A DNA stretch of 33,199 bases. It comes from Bacillota bacterium. GTDB taxonomy: Bacteria; Bacillota; Clostridia; Lachnospirales; Lachnospiraceae. Of the stretch, positions 1-6,504 are shown piece by piece. Within the stretch, counting starts at the first letter, position 1; the number at the start of each line of letters is the position of its first letter. A model generated the notes under the pieces. It was given only the letters and a program-made list of their open reading frames with translations. It ran no database searches and had not been told where the DNA came from. The DNA lies in the NCBI GenBank assembly GCA_023409835.1, contig JAEYQV010000124.1, positions 1-33,199 of the forward strand. The letters run 5' to 3'. The position numbers and the translations under genes are program-made.

Positions 1-753
1 TATCTCAGAGACTTAGGCTATATGCCGGAGCAGGTTCAGGATTTCTATCCGACTCCATCAACGATTTCTACCTGTATGTACTATACCGGACTGGATCCCA
101 GGACAATGGAGGAGGTATATGTACCAAAATCTCCCCATGAGAAAGCGATGCAGAGGGCTCTGATCCAATACCGTAATCCAAAGAATTATGAGCTGGTTGT
201 GGAGGCACTTACAAAAGCCCATCGTACCGATCTGATCGGTTTTGATAAGAAATGTCTGGTTCGTCCCAGACAGCTTTCCAGAGAGAAAAGATGGGTTAAG
301 GATAACAAGACCTCTGATGACAAACCGAAGGGGAAGCAACCCTTTGAGAGTAGTCATAGGACAAAAGGCAATGAGAAAGCCGTAGAAAGACAGAATACAA
401 CAGGACGAAAGAGGTCGGAGTCTCAAAATAAGAAGTATTATGATGAGGATCAAAGGTACAGCTCTAAAGCTTCCGGAACCAATTACTCAACACAGAATGC
501 AGGTAAAAAGGGTGGCTTTGGTAGTAAGAAGGGAAGAGGCTCGTCTGCACAGACTGACAACAGAGCAGGAAAAGATTATTCTCCTAAGACTGACAGCAGA
601 GCAGGAAAGGGCACGTCTGTTCAGGCCGGCAGCAGAGCGGGAAAAGGCTATATGCTTCCTTCAGGCAGAGGAAAAGGAAGAAGCGTAGAAACCCATAATA
701 GCAGAAGCGTAAGCAGAAAGAGCTCCGGACGGGGCTTGACAAGAAAAGGTTAG
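1..753 (+). CDS. ygiQ: YgiQ-family radical SAM protein, C-terminal part
   Basis: The reading frame is open from base 1, so the gene starts upstream and the radical SAM core is outside the window. The first ~95 residues carry the conserved YgiQ/UPF0313 tail, seen as YPTPSTISTCMYYTGLDP and VPKSPHEKAMQRAL followed by HRTDLIGFDKKCLVRP. The substrate of this family is not established. After residue ~95 the protein changes to a very basic, low-complexity tail of about 155 residues rich in K, R, S and G, with an imperfect repeat around the core SRAGKG (NRAGKD, SRAGKG, SRAGKG). Such tails are common but variable in this family and could bind nucleic acid, which is inference. A strong terminator follows about 55 bases after the stop, so this is the end of its transcript. 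Confidence 0.85.
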   Translation, partial: YLRDLGYMPEQVQDFYPTPSTISTCMYYTGLDPRTMEEVYVPKSPHEKAMQRALIQYRNPKNYELVVEALTKAHRTDLIGFDKKCLVRPRQLSREKRWVKDNKTSDDKPKGKQPFESSHRTKGNEKAVERQNTTGRKRSESQNKKYYDEDQRYSSKASGTNYSTQNAGKKGGFGSKKGRGSSAQTDNRAGKDYSPKTDSRAGKGTSVQAGSRAGKGYMLPSGRGKGRSVETHNSRSVSRKSSGRGLTRKG

Positions 754-808
754 TAATGTTATACTACGCAAGGCATCTGTTTTACTATTTGATATCGTTA
801 ACTTGTAT

Positions 809-844
809 CAGCTCTTGGTCCAGGCAGACTAAGAGCTGTTTTTA
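809..844 (+). terminator. Rho-independent terminator after ygiQ
   Basis: A 12-bp stem (809-820 with 827-838, one G-U pair), a 6-base loop CAGGCA and a run of six T. It lies 55 bases past the ygiQ stop and separates it from the helicase gene. Confidence 0.85.
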
Positions 845-851
845 TAAGCGG

Positions 852-879
852 TTGGCTGCCAAAGGCAGACAATACGGTT
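852..879 (+). repeat. 28-nt dispersed repeat, copy 1
   Basis: The 28 bases beginning TTGGCTGCCAAAGGCAGACA recur at 24804-24831 with two substitutions (26 of 28 identical), 24 kb away. Both contain a small hairpin CTGCC/GGCAG and end in CGGTT. This copy is just past a plus-strand terminator, within the leader of the DEAD-box gene. Confidence 0.6.
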
Positions 880-1015
880 ATATAGGTAATACGAAGGGAT
901 ACGCCTTCGGTACTCTATGTAATAAAAGCACCGTCAGGATGCTATAGAGGCTTTGCTATACATGGGAAGCAAGGCTTACGGGAAATGCATACACAATGTG
1001 TAGAAAGGAAATAAT

Positions 1016-2608
1016 ATGGAAACAATGAAATTTCACGAAATGGAACTTAGTCCCTATATTCTCAGAGCAGTAGAGGAAATGGGATTTGAAGAAATGTCAC
1101 CGATTCAGGCGAAGGCAATTCCTGCAATGCTTGCGGGTAAGGATATTATAGGTCAGGCTCAGACAGGTACCGGCAAAACGGCAGCCTTCGGGATACCTCT
1201 GCTTCAGAGAATCGATACGAAGGACAGAAACCTGCAAGCTTTGGTATTATGCCCAACCAGGGAGCTTGCAATTCAGGTTGCGGAGGAATTCCGTAAGCTG
1301 GCTATGTTTATGCATGGTATTAAGATATTACCGGTCTATGGAGGACAGGAGATTTCCAAGCAGATACGTTCTCTTAAGGGAGGGGTACAGATTATCATTG
1401 GTACACCGGGACGTGTTATGGACCATATGAGAAGGAAAACAATCCGGTTTGATCATCTGAAGCTGGCAGTATTGGATGAAGCGGATGAAATGCTGAACAT
1501 GGGCTTCCGTGAAGATATAGAGACCATACTCAGTGATGCACCCACGGAGCGTCAAACGGTATTATTCTCGGCAACTATGCCGGGACCCATTCTGGAGATC
1601 GCCAGGACCTATCAGAAGAACGCAGAAATAATTCGTGTCGTCATGAAGGAGCTTACCGTTCCTAAAATAGAACAATATTATTATGAGGTTAACAATAAGA
1701 ACAAGGAAGAGGTACTGGCAAGACTTTTGGATATGTATAACCCCAAGCTATCCCTGATATTCTGCAATACCAAGAAGCAGGTGGATGAGCTGACCAGCAA
1801 TTTGCAGGGTAGAGGATATTTTGCGGAAGCACTGCATGGGGATTTGAAGCAGGTTCAGAGGGACCGGGTCATGAACAGCTTCCGGAATGGCAAAACAGAT
1901 ATTCTGGTTGCCACGGATGTAGCAGCCAGAGGGATTGATGTTGATGATGTAGAAGCGGTATTTAATTATGATGTCCCCCAGGATGATGAGTATTATGTCC
2001 ATCGTATCGGCCGTACCGGTAGAGCAGGAAGAGATGGTCGGGCATTTACCCTGGTAGTAGGCAGGGAGGTATTTAAGCTCCGTGATATTATGAGATATTG
2101 TAAAACGAAGATCAAGCTTCAGCCAATTCCCTCTATTAACGATGTTACAGCAGTGAAGGCAGAAAAAATTCTGGATAAGATCCATAATATCATTGCGGAT
2201 GAGGATCTGTCTAAAATGGTGGCTTTGATTGAAGACCGGGTGAATGAAGAGGACTATACCTCACTTGAGATGGCGGCTGCCTTCCTTCGACTTGCGATGG
2301 GCGAAGAAGGAAGCAAGGAGGAAGAGGAAAAGAGATATACTGACTTCGGTGATACGGGAGCAGAAGCCGGAATGGTACGTTTGTTTGTGAATCTGGGTAA
2401 GAAACAAAACGTCAGACCGGGAGATATTCTTGGAGCAATTGCAGGAGAGACAGGTATGCCGGGTAAATTAATCGGCTCCATTGATATGTATGATAAATAT
2501 ACCTTTGTCGAGGTACCCAGGGAGTATGCTTCCGATGTAATACAGACAATGAAGACAGCAAAGATTAAAGGAAAGAGTATAAATATCGAACCGGCTAATC
2601 GAAAGTAG
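1016..2608 (+). CDS. DEAD-box ATP-dependent RNA helicase with DbpA-type RNA-binding domain
   Basis: This is a complete DEAD-box helicase of 530 residues. Visible motifs in order are the Q motif (PIQ, 29-31), motif I AQTGTGKT (48-55), Ia PTRELAIQ, Ib GTPGR, DEAD (154-157), SAT, ATDVAARGIDV and HRIGRTGRAGR. After a linker around residues 370-440, the last ~80 residues match the small DbpA-type RRM fold (RLFVNLGKKQNVRPGDIL near its start), so it belongs with the DeaD/CsdA/DbpA group that remodels structured RNA or ribosome precursors. The start is chosen for the site GAAAGGAAATAAT just before ATG. About 170 bases of leader separate the ygiQ terminator from the start; they hold the 28-nt repeat and a small hairpin (892-909). 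Cold-shock-type control through that leader is possible but not shown. Confidence 0.93.
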   Translation: METMKFHEMELSPYILRAVEEMGFEEMSPIQAKAIPAMLAGKDIIGQAQTGTGKTAAFGIPLLQRIDTKDRNLQALVLCPTRELAIQVAEEFRKLAMFMHGIKILPVYGGQEISKQIRSLKGGVQIIIGTPGRVMDHMRRKTIRFDHLKLAVLDEADEMLNMGFREDIETILSDAPTERQTVLFSATMPGPILEIARTYQKNAEIIRVVMKELTVPKIEQYYYEVNNKNKEEVLARLLDMYNPKLSLIFCNTKKQVDELTSNLQGRGYFAEALHGDLKQVQRDRVMNSFRNGKTDILVATDVAARGIDVDDVEAVFNYDVPQDDEYYVHRIGRTGRAGRDGRAFTLVVGREVFKLRDIMRYCKTKIKLQPIPSINDVTAVKAEKILDKIHNIIADEDLSKMVALIEDRVNEEDYTSLEMAAAFLRLAMGEEGSKEEEEKRYTDFGDTGAEAGMVRLFVNLGKKQNVRPGDILGAIAGETGMPGKLIGSIDMYDKYTFVEVPREYASDVIQTMKTAKIKGKSINIEPANRK

Positions 2609-2649
2609 TAAGATAGACTGTTATAAGGGACATCATAGTAGGATTTATA

Positions 2650-2695
2650 TTGACTATTTCTTAATCATATAATATAATAATAATTACTATTATTA
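2650..2695 (+). promoter_or_regulatory. perR promoter with PerR-type operator
   Basis: TTGACT (2650-2655), 17 bases, then TATAAT (2673-2678). A perfect 7-bp inverted repeat TAATAAT-TACT-ATTATTA (2678-2695) overlaps the last base of the -10 and runs downstream. The 16-mer AATTACTATTATTAAA in it recurs exactly in the rubrerythrin promoter. Assignment to PerR autorepression is inference from gene context and the AT-rich palindrome. Confidence 0.65.
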
Positions 2696-2742
2696 AAGTA
2701 ACCCATTCTCCCCATTTTTGCTATAGTTTAGGAGTGAAGGCA

Positions 2743-3126
2743 ATGGCAGCAACAAAATACAGCCGTCAACGGGAGGCAATTAAGGAATACCTGTCACATA
2801 CGAAGGAGCATCCGACAGCAGATACTGTATATATGAACATAAGAGGAATCTATCCGAATATCAGTTTAGGTACAGTATACAGGAATCTGAATTTGCTTGC
2901 TGCACAAGGCGAGATAATTAAAATTAACTGCCGGGATGGCAGTGATCGTTTTGATGGAAATCCAATGCTTCATTATCATTTTCTATGTAATGATTGCGGA
3001 AAAGTCCTGGACCTTAATATGGAATCGATTGAGCATATTAATGTTATTGCAGGTGCAGGCTTTAACGGAAGGATTGACGGTCATGCTACTTTCTTCTATG
3101 GGAAATGCCCGGAATGTAACAGGTAA
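2743..3126 (+). CDS. perR: PerR-like Fur-family peroxide-responsive repressor
   Basis: This 127-residue protein has the Fur-family layout: an N-terminal winged helix (residues ~5-70, with SLGTVYRNLNLL as recognition region) and a metal-binding C-terminal half. The structural zinc site is visible as CNDC (82-85) and CPEC (122-125). Candidate regulatory-metal ligands are H23, D71, H77, H79 and H114; Asp at the D71 position (RFDGN) is the PerR-like state, whereas Fur proteins usually carry Glu there. The ATG at 2743 is preferred over an upstream in-frame GTG because AGGAG lies 8 bases before it. The next gene is a rubrerythrin, a classic PerR target in clostridia, and both promoters carry the same operator. 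Fur or Zur is the alternative. Confidence 0.82.
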   Translation: MAATKYSRQREAIKEYLSHTKEHPTADTVYMNIRGIYPNISLGTVYRNLNLLAAQGEIIKINCRDGSDRFDGNPMLHYHFLCNDCGKVLDLNMESIEHINVIAGAGFNGRIDGHATFFYGKCPECNR

Positions 3127-3137
3127 TATGAATCCAT

Positions 3138-3170
3138 AATGATGCATCCCATAGAGGGGTGCATTATTTA
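3138..3170 (+). terminator. Terminator after perR
   Basis: An approximately 13-bp stem (3138-3150 with 3156-3168, including G-U pairs), a loop of about 5 bases, then a short T-rich stretch. A second hairpin, AGGTGTC/GACACCT (3191-3197 with 3206-3212), lies between it and the rubrerythrin promoter. Confidence 0.6.
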
Positions 3171-3251
3171 TTGATGAATAGTTACCTCATAGGTGTCAGC
3201 TTACCGACACCTGCCTTAAGAAACTAGTCTATAAAATTTATGAAATAGGTA

Positions 3252-3301
3252 TTGACATTTACCAAATCATAGGGTATTATAATAGTAACAATTACTATTA
3301 T
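3252..3301 (+). promoter_or_regulatory. Rubrerythrin promoter with PerR-type operator
   Basis: TTGACA (3252-3257), 17 bases, then TATTAT (3275-3280). A perfect inverted repeat, TAATAGTAA-CAA-TTACTATTA (3280-3300, extendable by one pair each side), overlaps the -10 end. It shares 16 identical bases with the perR operator. Position over the -10 and start region fits repression. Confidence 0.7.
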
Positions 3302-3331
3302 TAAATTAAATACATAAAAGGAGAGTCAATC

Positions 3332-3874
3332 ATGAAGAAATATGTTTGTCAGGTATGTGGTTATGTTCACGAGGGAGATAGCGCACCGGAGGCATGTCCT
3401 ATTTGTAAGGCAGCCAAAGAGAAATTTGTTGAGAAATCAGGTGAAATGTTCTGGGCTGATGAGCATGTAGTCGGAGTTGCACAGGGTGTCAGCGAGGATA
3501 TCATCAAGGATTTAAGAGACAATTACATGGGCGAGTGCACCGAAGTGGGTATGTACCTTGCAATGGCAAGAGTAGCACATAGAGAAGGATATCCTGAGAT
3601 TGGCTTATATTATGAGAAGGCAGCCTGGGAAGAAGCAGAACACGCAGCTAAGTTTGCAGAGCTTCTTGGCGAGGTAGTTACCTCCAGTACGAAGAAGAAC
3701 CTTGAGTTAAGAGTAGATGCAGAGAATGGTGCCTGCATGGGCAAGAAGGACCTTGCTACCAGAGCAAAGGCAGCAAATCTTGATGCTATTCATGATACAG
3801 TTCATGAGATGGCAAAGGATGAAGCAAGACACGGTAAGGCCTTTAAGGGTATGCTTGATCGGTATTTTAATTAA
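3332..3874 (+). CDS. rbr: Reverse rubrerythrin (peroxide reductase)
   Basis: This 180-residue protein has its rubredoxin-like Fe(SCys)4 site at the N-terminus (C6, C9, C22, C25) and a ferritin-like di-iron four-helix domain after it (residues ~45-180, with EVGMYLAMARVAHREGYPE, EEAEHAAKF and DEARHGKAF). This order is the inverse of classical rubrerythrin and defines the reverse type, which in Clostridium acetobutylicum is a PerR-repressed NADH-linked peroxide and oxygen scavenger (family knowledge). AAAAGGAG lies before the ATG. Its promoter shares an operator with perR next door. It is single-gene: a terminator follows. Confidence 0.93.
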   Translation: MKKYVCQVCGYVHEGDSAPEACPICKAAKEKFVEKSGEMFWADEHVVGVAQGVSEDIIKDLRDNYMGECTEVGMYLAMARVAHREGYPEIGLYYEKAAWEEAEHAAKFAELLGEVVTSSTKKNLELRVDAENGACMGKKDLATRAKAANLDAIHDTVHEMAKDEARHGKAFKGMLDRYFN

Positions 3875-3984
3875 TAACAGTAGCAGTAAGGCTTAGATAT
3901 ACATAGCTAAACCCCGGGACTGCATGTGATCAAAGCAATTGAGAAGCGTTACAGTCCCTTACTATAATTGCTCCCCCAACATAA

Positions 3985-4023
3985 ACAAGAAGCGCCCCAC
4001 CCCTCGGGACGCTTCTTGTGTTT
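3985..4023. terminator. Terminator between rubrerythrin and the convergent gene
   Basis: A perfect 10-bp stem ACAAGAAGCG/CGCTTCTTGT (3985-3994 with 4010-4019) is followed by GTTTT on the plus strand. It lies between the convergent ends of rbr and the minus-strand gene, so it may serve both. A longer-looped pair, GGGACTG/CAGTCCC (3916-3922 with 3952-3958), sits just upstream. Confidence 0.75.
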
Positions 4024-4030
4024 TCAAAAC

Positions 4031-4405
4031 TTATTTTATTCTGGTGATATGTACACAATAAACATATATATTCTGTATTTTCTTAGCCTCCACCCCGTTC
4101 ACGTGAATAATGGGCTGGGTCTCGGAAGGAGTCGTATAAAGCTTAAATATAATCCCGTCCTGATTTACTCTCATATTCCGGATCGTCTTATTCACATAAT
4201 CCTTCTTAGGAATCCCGATATAGTTAAATATAACGTCATAGGTGTCCGGATGGGTAAAGCATAAAATAATCTCATCTTTCTCATACATTCCGATGATTTC
4301 TCTGGCTTCTTCAAAGGTCATGTTCGTGCATTTGTATTCACCCTCATTGAACAAGGTATTCATGTTGCTGTTGTCTAGCAGTAATAAAGGCTGATTCATT
4401 GACAT
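4031..4405 (-). CDS. Small protein resembling DUF1874 (YddF / STIV B116 / AcrIII-1 fold)
   Basis: This 124-residue protein is not one I can name with certainty. Its order of features resembles DUF1874: an opening strand with LLLDNS, then GEYKCTNMTFEEAREII, then a THPDT segment followed by an amphipathic stretch and a Gly (VIFNYIGIP), then basic and beta segments. In DUF1874 ring nucleases and YddF the corresponding block is usually G-H-x-S-T with the active His; here the His is kept but the block reads FTHPDT. The start at 4405 is chosen over an upstream GTG because GGAAGGAG lies 8 bases before ATG. It is monocistronic with a near-consensus promoter. If the fold is right, cyclic oligoadenylate binding is possible, but no type III CRISPR genes are in the window. 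It could equally be an unrelated orphan. Confidence 0.55.
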   Translation of the reverse strand: MSMNQPLLLLDNSNMNTLFNEGEYKCTNMTFEEAREIIGMYEKDEIILCFTHPDTYDVIFNYIGIPKKDYVNKTIRNMRVNQDGIIFKLYTTPSETQPIIHVNGVEAKKIQNIYVYCVHITRIK

Positions 4406-4475
4406 AGGGGACACTCCTTCCAGAGGCTGGTTTACAGCTGCTTAAACCATTAGTGGAAATTAATAGTATAGCTTA

Positions 4476-4504
4476 AGTATAGGGAGATAATGGGGATTTG
4501 TCAA
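4476..4504 (-). promoter_or_regulatory. Promoter of the DUF1874-like gene
   Basis: On the minus strand TTGACA (4499-4504), 17 bases, then TATACT (4476-4481). It lies about 70 bases before the start codon and is one of the best sigma-A type promoters in the window. Confidence 0.7.
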
Positions 4505-4520
4505 GATGAGCAGAAAAAAA

Positions 4521-4572
4521 TGACAAGAAAGAGTGACAAGAAAGAGTGACAAGAAAGAAAGACAAGAAAAGA
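4521..4572. repeat. 13-nt tandem repeat tract
   Basis: Unit TGACAAGAAAGAG is present in two exact copies (4521-4546), a third with a changed end (4547-4559) and a degenerate fourth. The tract lies in the 339-base gene-free stretch between the DUF1874-like gene and the hydrogenase operon, next to the operon terminator. I see no coding function. Confidence 0.75.
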
Positions 4573-4591
4573 ATGAAAAGAAATGAATGAC

Positions 4592-4698
4592 AAAAAACGG
4601 AGGAGTATCTTTCTGCATCCACGGAGAAGATTTTCCTGCTACAGCAGTTATATTCTGTAGCAGGCCTCTTCTCCGGAGATAACATGGATACTCCTCCG
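4592..4698 (-). terminator. Three-tier terminator of the hydrogenase operon
   Basis: Nested perfect stems: 12 bp outer (4598-4609 with 4687-4698), 9 bp middle (4622-4630 with 4667-4675) and 10 bp inner (4635-4644 with 4655-4664, 10-base loop), plus a 3-bp CAT/ATG step. Read on the minus strand, the outer stem ends directly in TTTTTTG, so it is an intrinsic terminator about 50 bases past the hydA stop. The whole structure is about 100 nt, larger than termination needs. Confidence 0.85.
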
Positions 4699-4744
4699 GA
4701 ATTATTATTAATATATCCTATTGATAATAAGCTTATAGCGTTAA

Positions 4745-6493
4745 TTAGTGCTGGTTAACTGTTCTCTTAACGTAGGTTGTATGCAGAAGCTCATGAGCCT
4801 TATGGCTTCCCGGTTTTCCGAGGTATTCTGCATATAGCTTCTGGATTGCAGGATTCTCATGGGATTTACGGATTGGCATTGCAGCATCCTGGTTGTAAAG
4901 AGCCTTTGCACGCTCTGCACGAATATCTGTGAAGTTTCGTACATTAGCGGGCTGGATCGGCTGTCCGCCGCCGTTAACACATCCGCCGGGGCAACCCATG
5001 ATCTCGATCATGTGGTAATTTGCTTTACCGGATTTTACATCCTCAAGAACCTTTTTTGCATTGGTAAGACCGGATGCAACTGCAACATTGATGTCCATTC
5101 CTGCTACATGGTAGGTTGCCTCTTTAATACCCTTGGTTCCTCTAACCTCAGTAAAATCAGGATCCGGAAGCTCTTTACCGGTAAGAGTCTCAACTGCGGT
5201 ACGAAGTGCAGCCTCCATAACACCGCCGGTTGCACCGAAGATAACTGCGGCACCGGTAGATTCACCCAGAGGATTATCAAACTCTTCCTCAGGAAGTGAT
5301 GTAAAATTCAAACCGACACGATCAATCATCCTGGCAAGCTCTCTGGTGGTAATTGAGATATCAACATCCGGTACGCCGGCTGCATTCTGATCCTCTCTGC
5401 CGATCTCGAATTTCTTCGCGGTACAAGGCATTACGCTGACCATAACAATCTTACTCGGATCAATTCCCATCTTCTCGGCATAATAGGTCTTGGTAATAGC
5501 ACCGAACATCTGCTGAGGAGATTTACAGCTGGATAAGTTCTCGATCATATCCGGATAATAATGCTCACAGTATTTAATCCAACCAGGGGAACAGGAGGTA
5601 ATGAGCGGAAGAACTCCGCCGTTCTGTACCCTGTCAAGTAACTCGGTTGCTTCCTCCATAATAGTTAAATCGGCAGCAAAATCGGTATCAAATACTTTAT
5701 CAAAGCCTAAGCGGCGAAGAGCAGCAACCATTTGGCCCTGTACATTGGTTCCGATCGGATAACCGAATTCTTCACCGAGAGCGGCACGTACTGCCGGTGC
5801 TGTCTGAACAATTACATACTTATCAGGGTCATCGATAGCAGCGAATACTTCATCTGTATAATCCTTCTCGGAAAGTGCACCGGTCGGACATACTGCGATA
5901 CATTGACCGCAGGATACACAGCTGGTTTCGCCAAGGCCCATATCAAAAGCACAGGCAATGGTGGTGTCAAAGCCACGCTCATTTGCACCGATGACTCCGA
6001 TGCCCTGTACTCTTTCACATACTGCAGCACAACGTCTGCAAAGAATACATTTATTGTTATCACGTAACATATGAGGTGAGGTCTCATCTAGTTCATATTG
6101 ATTACGATCACCTTCAAAGATATGATCATCTGATACATTCAAATCTTTACAGAGCTTCTGAAGCTCACATTTTCCGCTTCTTACGCAGGACAGACATTTT
6201 CTGTCGTGATCGGAGAGGATCAGCTCCAGTGTCTGTTTACGGGATTGCAATACTTTAGGGGTGTTGGTGCGGATTTCCATACCTTCTGCTACAGGATACA
6301 TACAGGAGGCAACGAGACTTCTGGCACCCTTAACTTCTACCACGCAGATACGGCAGGCACCGATTTCGTTGATCTCTTTTAAATAGCATAAGGTAGGAAT
6401 ATCGATGTTTGCCATCTTGGCAGCCTCTAAAATAGTGGAACCCTTCGGTACATCGAGGGACATACCATTTATTTTAATATTCACAGTTTCCAT
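4745..6493 (-). CDS. hydA: [FeFe] hydrogenase catalytic subunit (HydA/HndD type)
   Basis: This 582-residue cytoplasmic enzyme reversibly reduces protons to H2 as the catalytic subunit of a multisubunit complex. An N-terminal 2Fe-2S domain has C36, C47, C50, C64. A His-Cys3 4Fe-4S site follows (H96, C100, C103, C109), then two ferredoxin clusters (C149/152/155/159 and C192/195/198/202). The H-cluster domain shows L1 TSCSPGW (299-305), L2 MPCTAKK (356-361 region) and L3 MGCPGGCVNGGGQP (C501, C505). The last ~65 residues are the small-subunit-like segment. AAAGGAGG precedes the ATG and the gene lies 11 bases after the NuoF-like gene. With NuoE/NuoF-like partners the complex is of the NADP-reducing or electron-bifurcating HndABCD/HydABC kind. 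Which nucleotide and whether ferredoxin is co-used cannot be read from sequence. Confidence 0.96.
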   Translation of the reverse strand: METVNIKINGMSLDVPKGSTILEAAKMANIDIPTLCYLKEINEIGACRICVVEVKGARSLVASCMYPVAEGMEIRTNTPKVLQSRKQTLELILSDHDRKCLSCVRSGKCELQKLCKDLNVSDDHIFEGDRNQYELDETSPHMLRDNNKCILCRRCAAVCERVQGIGVIGANERGFDTTIACAFDMGLGETSCVSCGQCIAVCPTGALSEKDYTDEVFAAIDDPDKYVIVQTAPAVRAALGEEFGYPIGTNVQGQMVAALRRLGFDKVFDTDFAADLTIMEEATELLDRVQNGGVLPLITSCSPGWIKYCEHYYPDMIENLSSCKSPQQMFGAITKTYYAEKMGIDPSKIVMVSVMPCTAKKFEIGREDQNAAGVPDVDISITTRELARMIDRVGLNFTSLPEEEFDNPLGESTGAAVIFGATGGVMEAALRTAVETLTGKELPDPDFTEVRGTKGIKEATYHVAGMDINVAVASGLTNAKKVLEDVKSGKANYHMIEIMGCPGGCVNGGGQPIQPANVRNFTDIRAERAKALYNQDAAMPIRKSHENPAIQKLYAEYLGKPGSHKAHELLHTTYVKRTVNQH

Positions 6494-6504
6494 ATTTACC
6501 TCCT

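Noticed and set aside
756..947. 63-codon open frame between ygiQ and the helicase gene
   Set aside because: It spans the ygiQ terminator and the 28-nt repeat, has no ribosome site and reads like translated structure.
1748..2185. Long minus-strand frame inside the helicase gene
   Set aside because: It is the shadow of a clear DEAD-box coding sequence and lacks any recognisable domain.
4521..4572. CRISPR array
   Set aside because: The 13-nt units are directly tandem with no spacers.
4473..4685. 70-codon minus-strand frame before the DUF1874-like gene
   Set aside because: It is made of the operon terminator hairpin and the 13-nt tandem repeat, not protein-like sequence.
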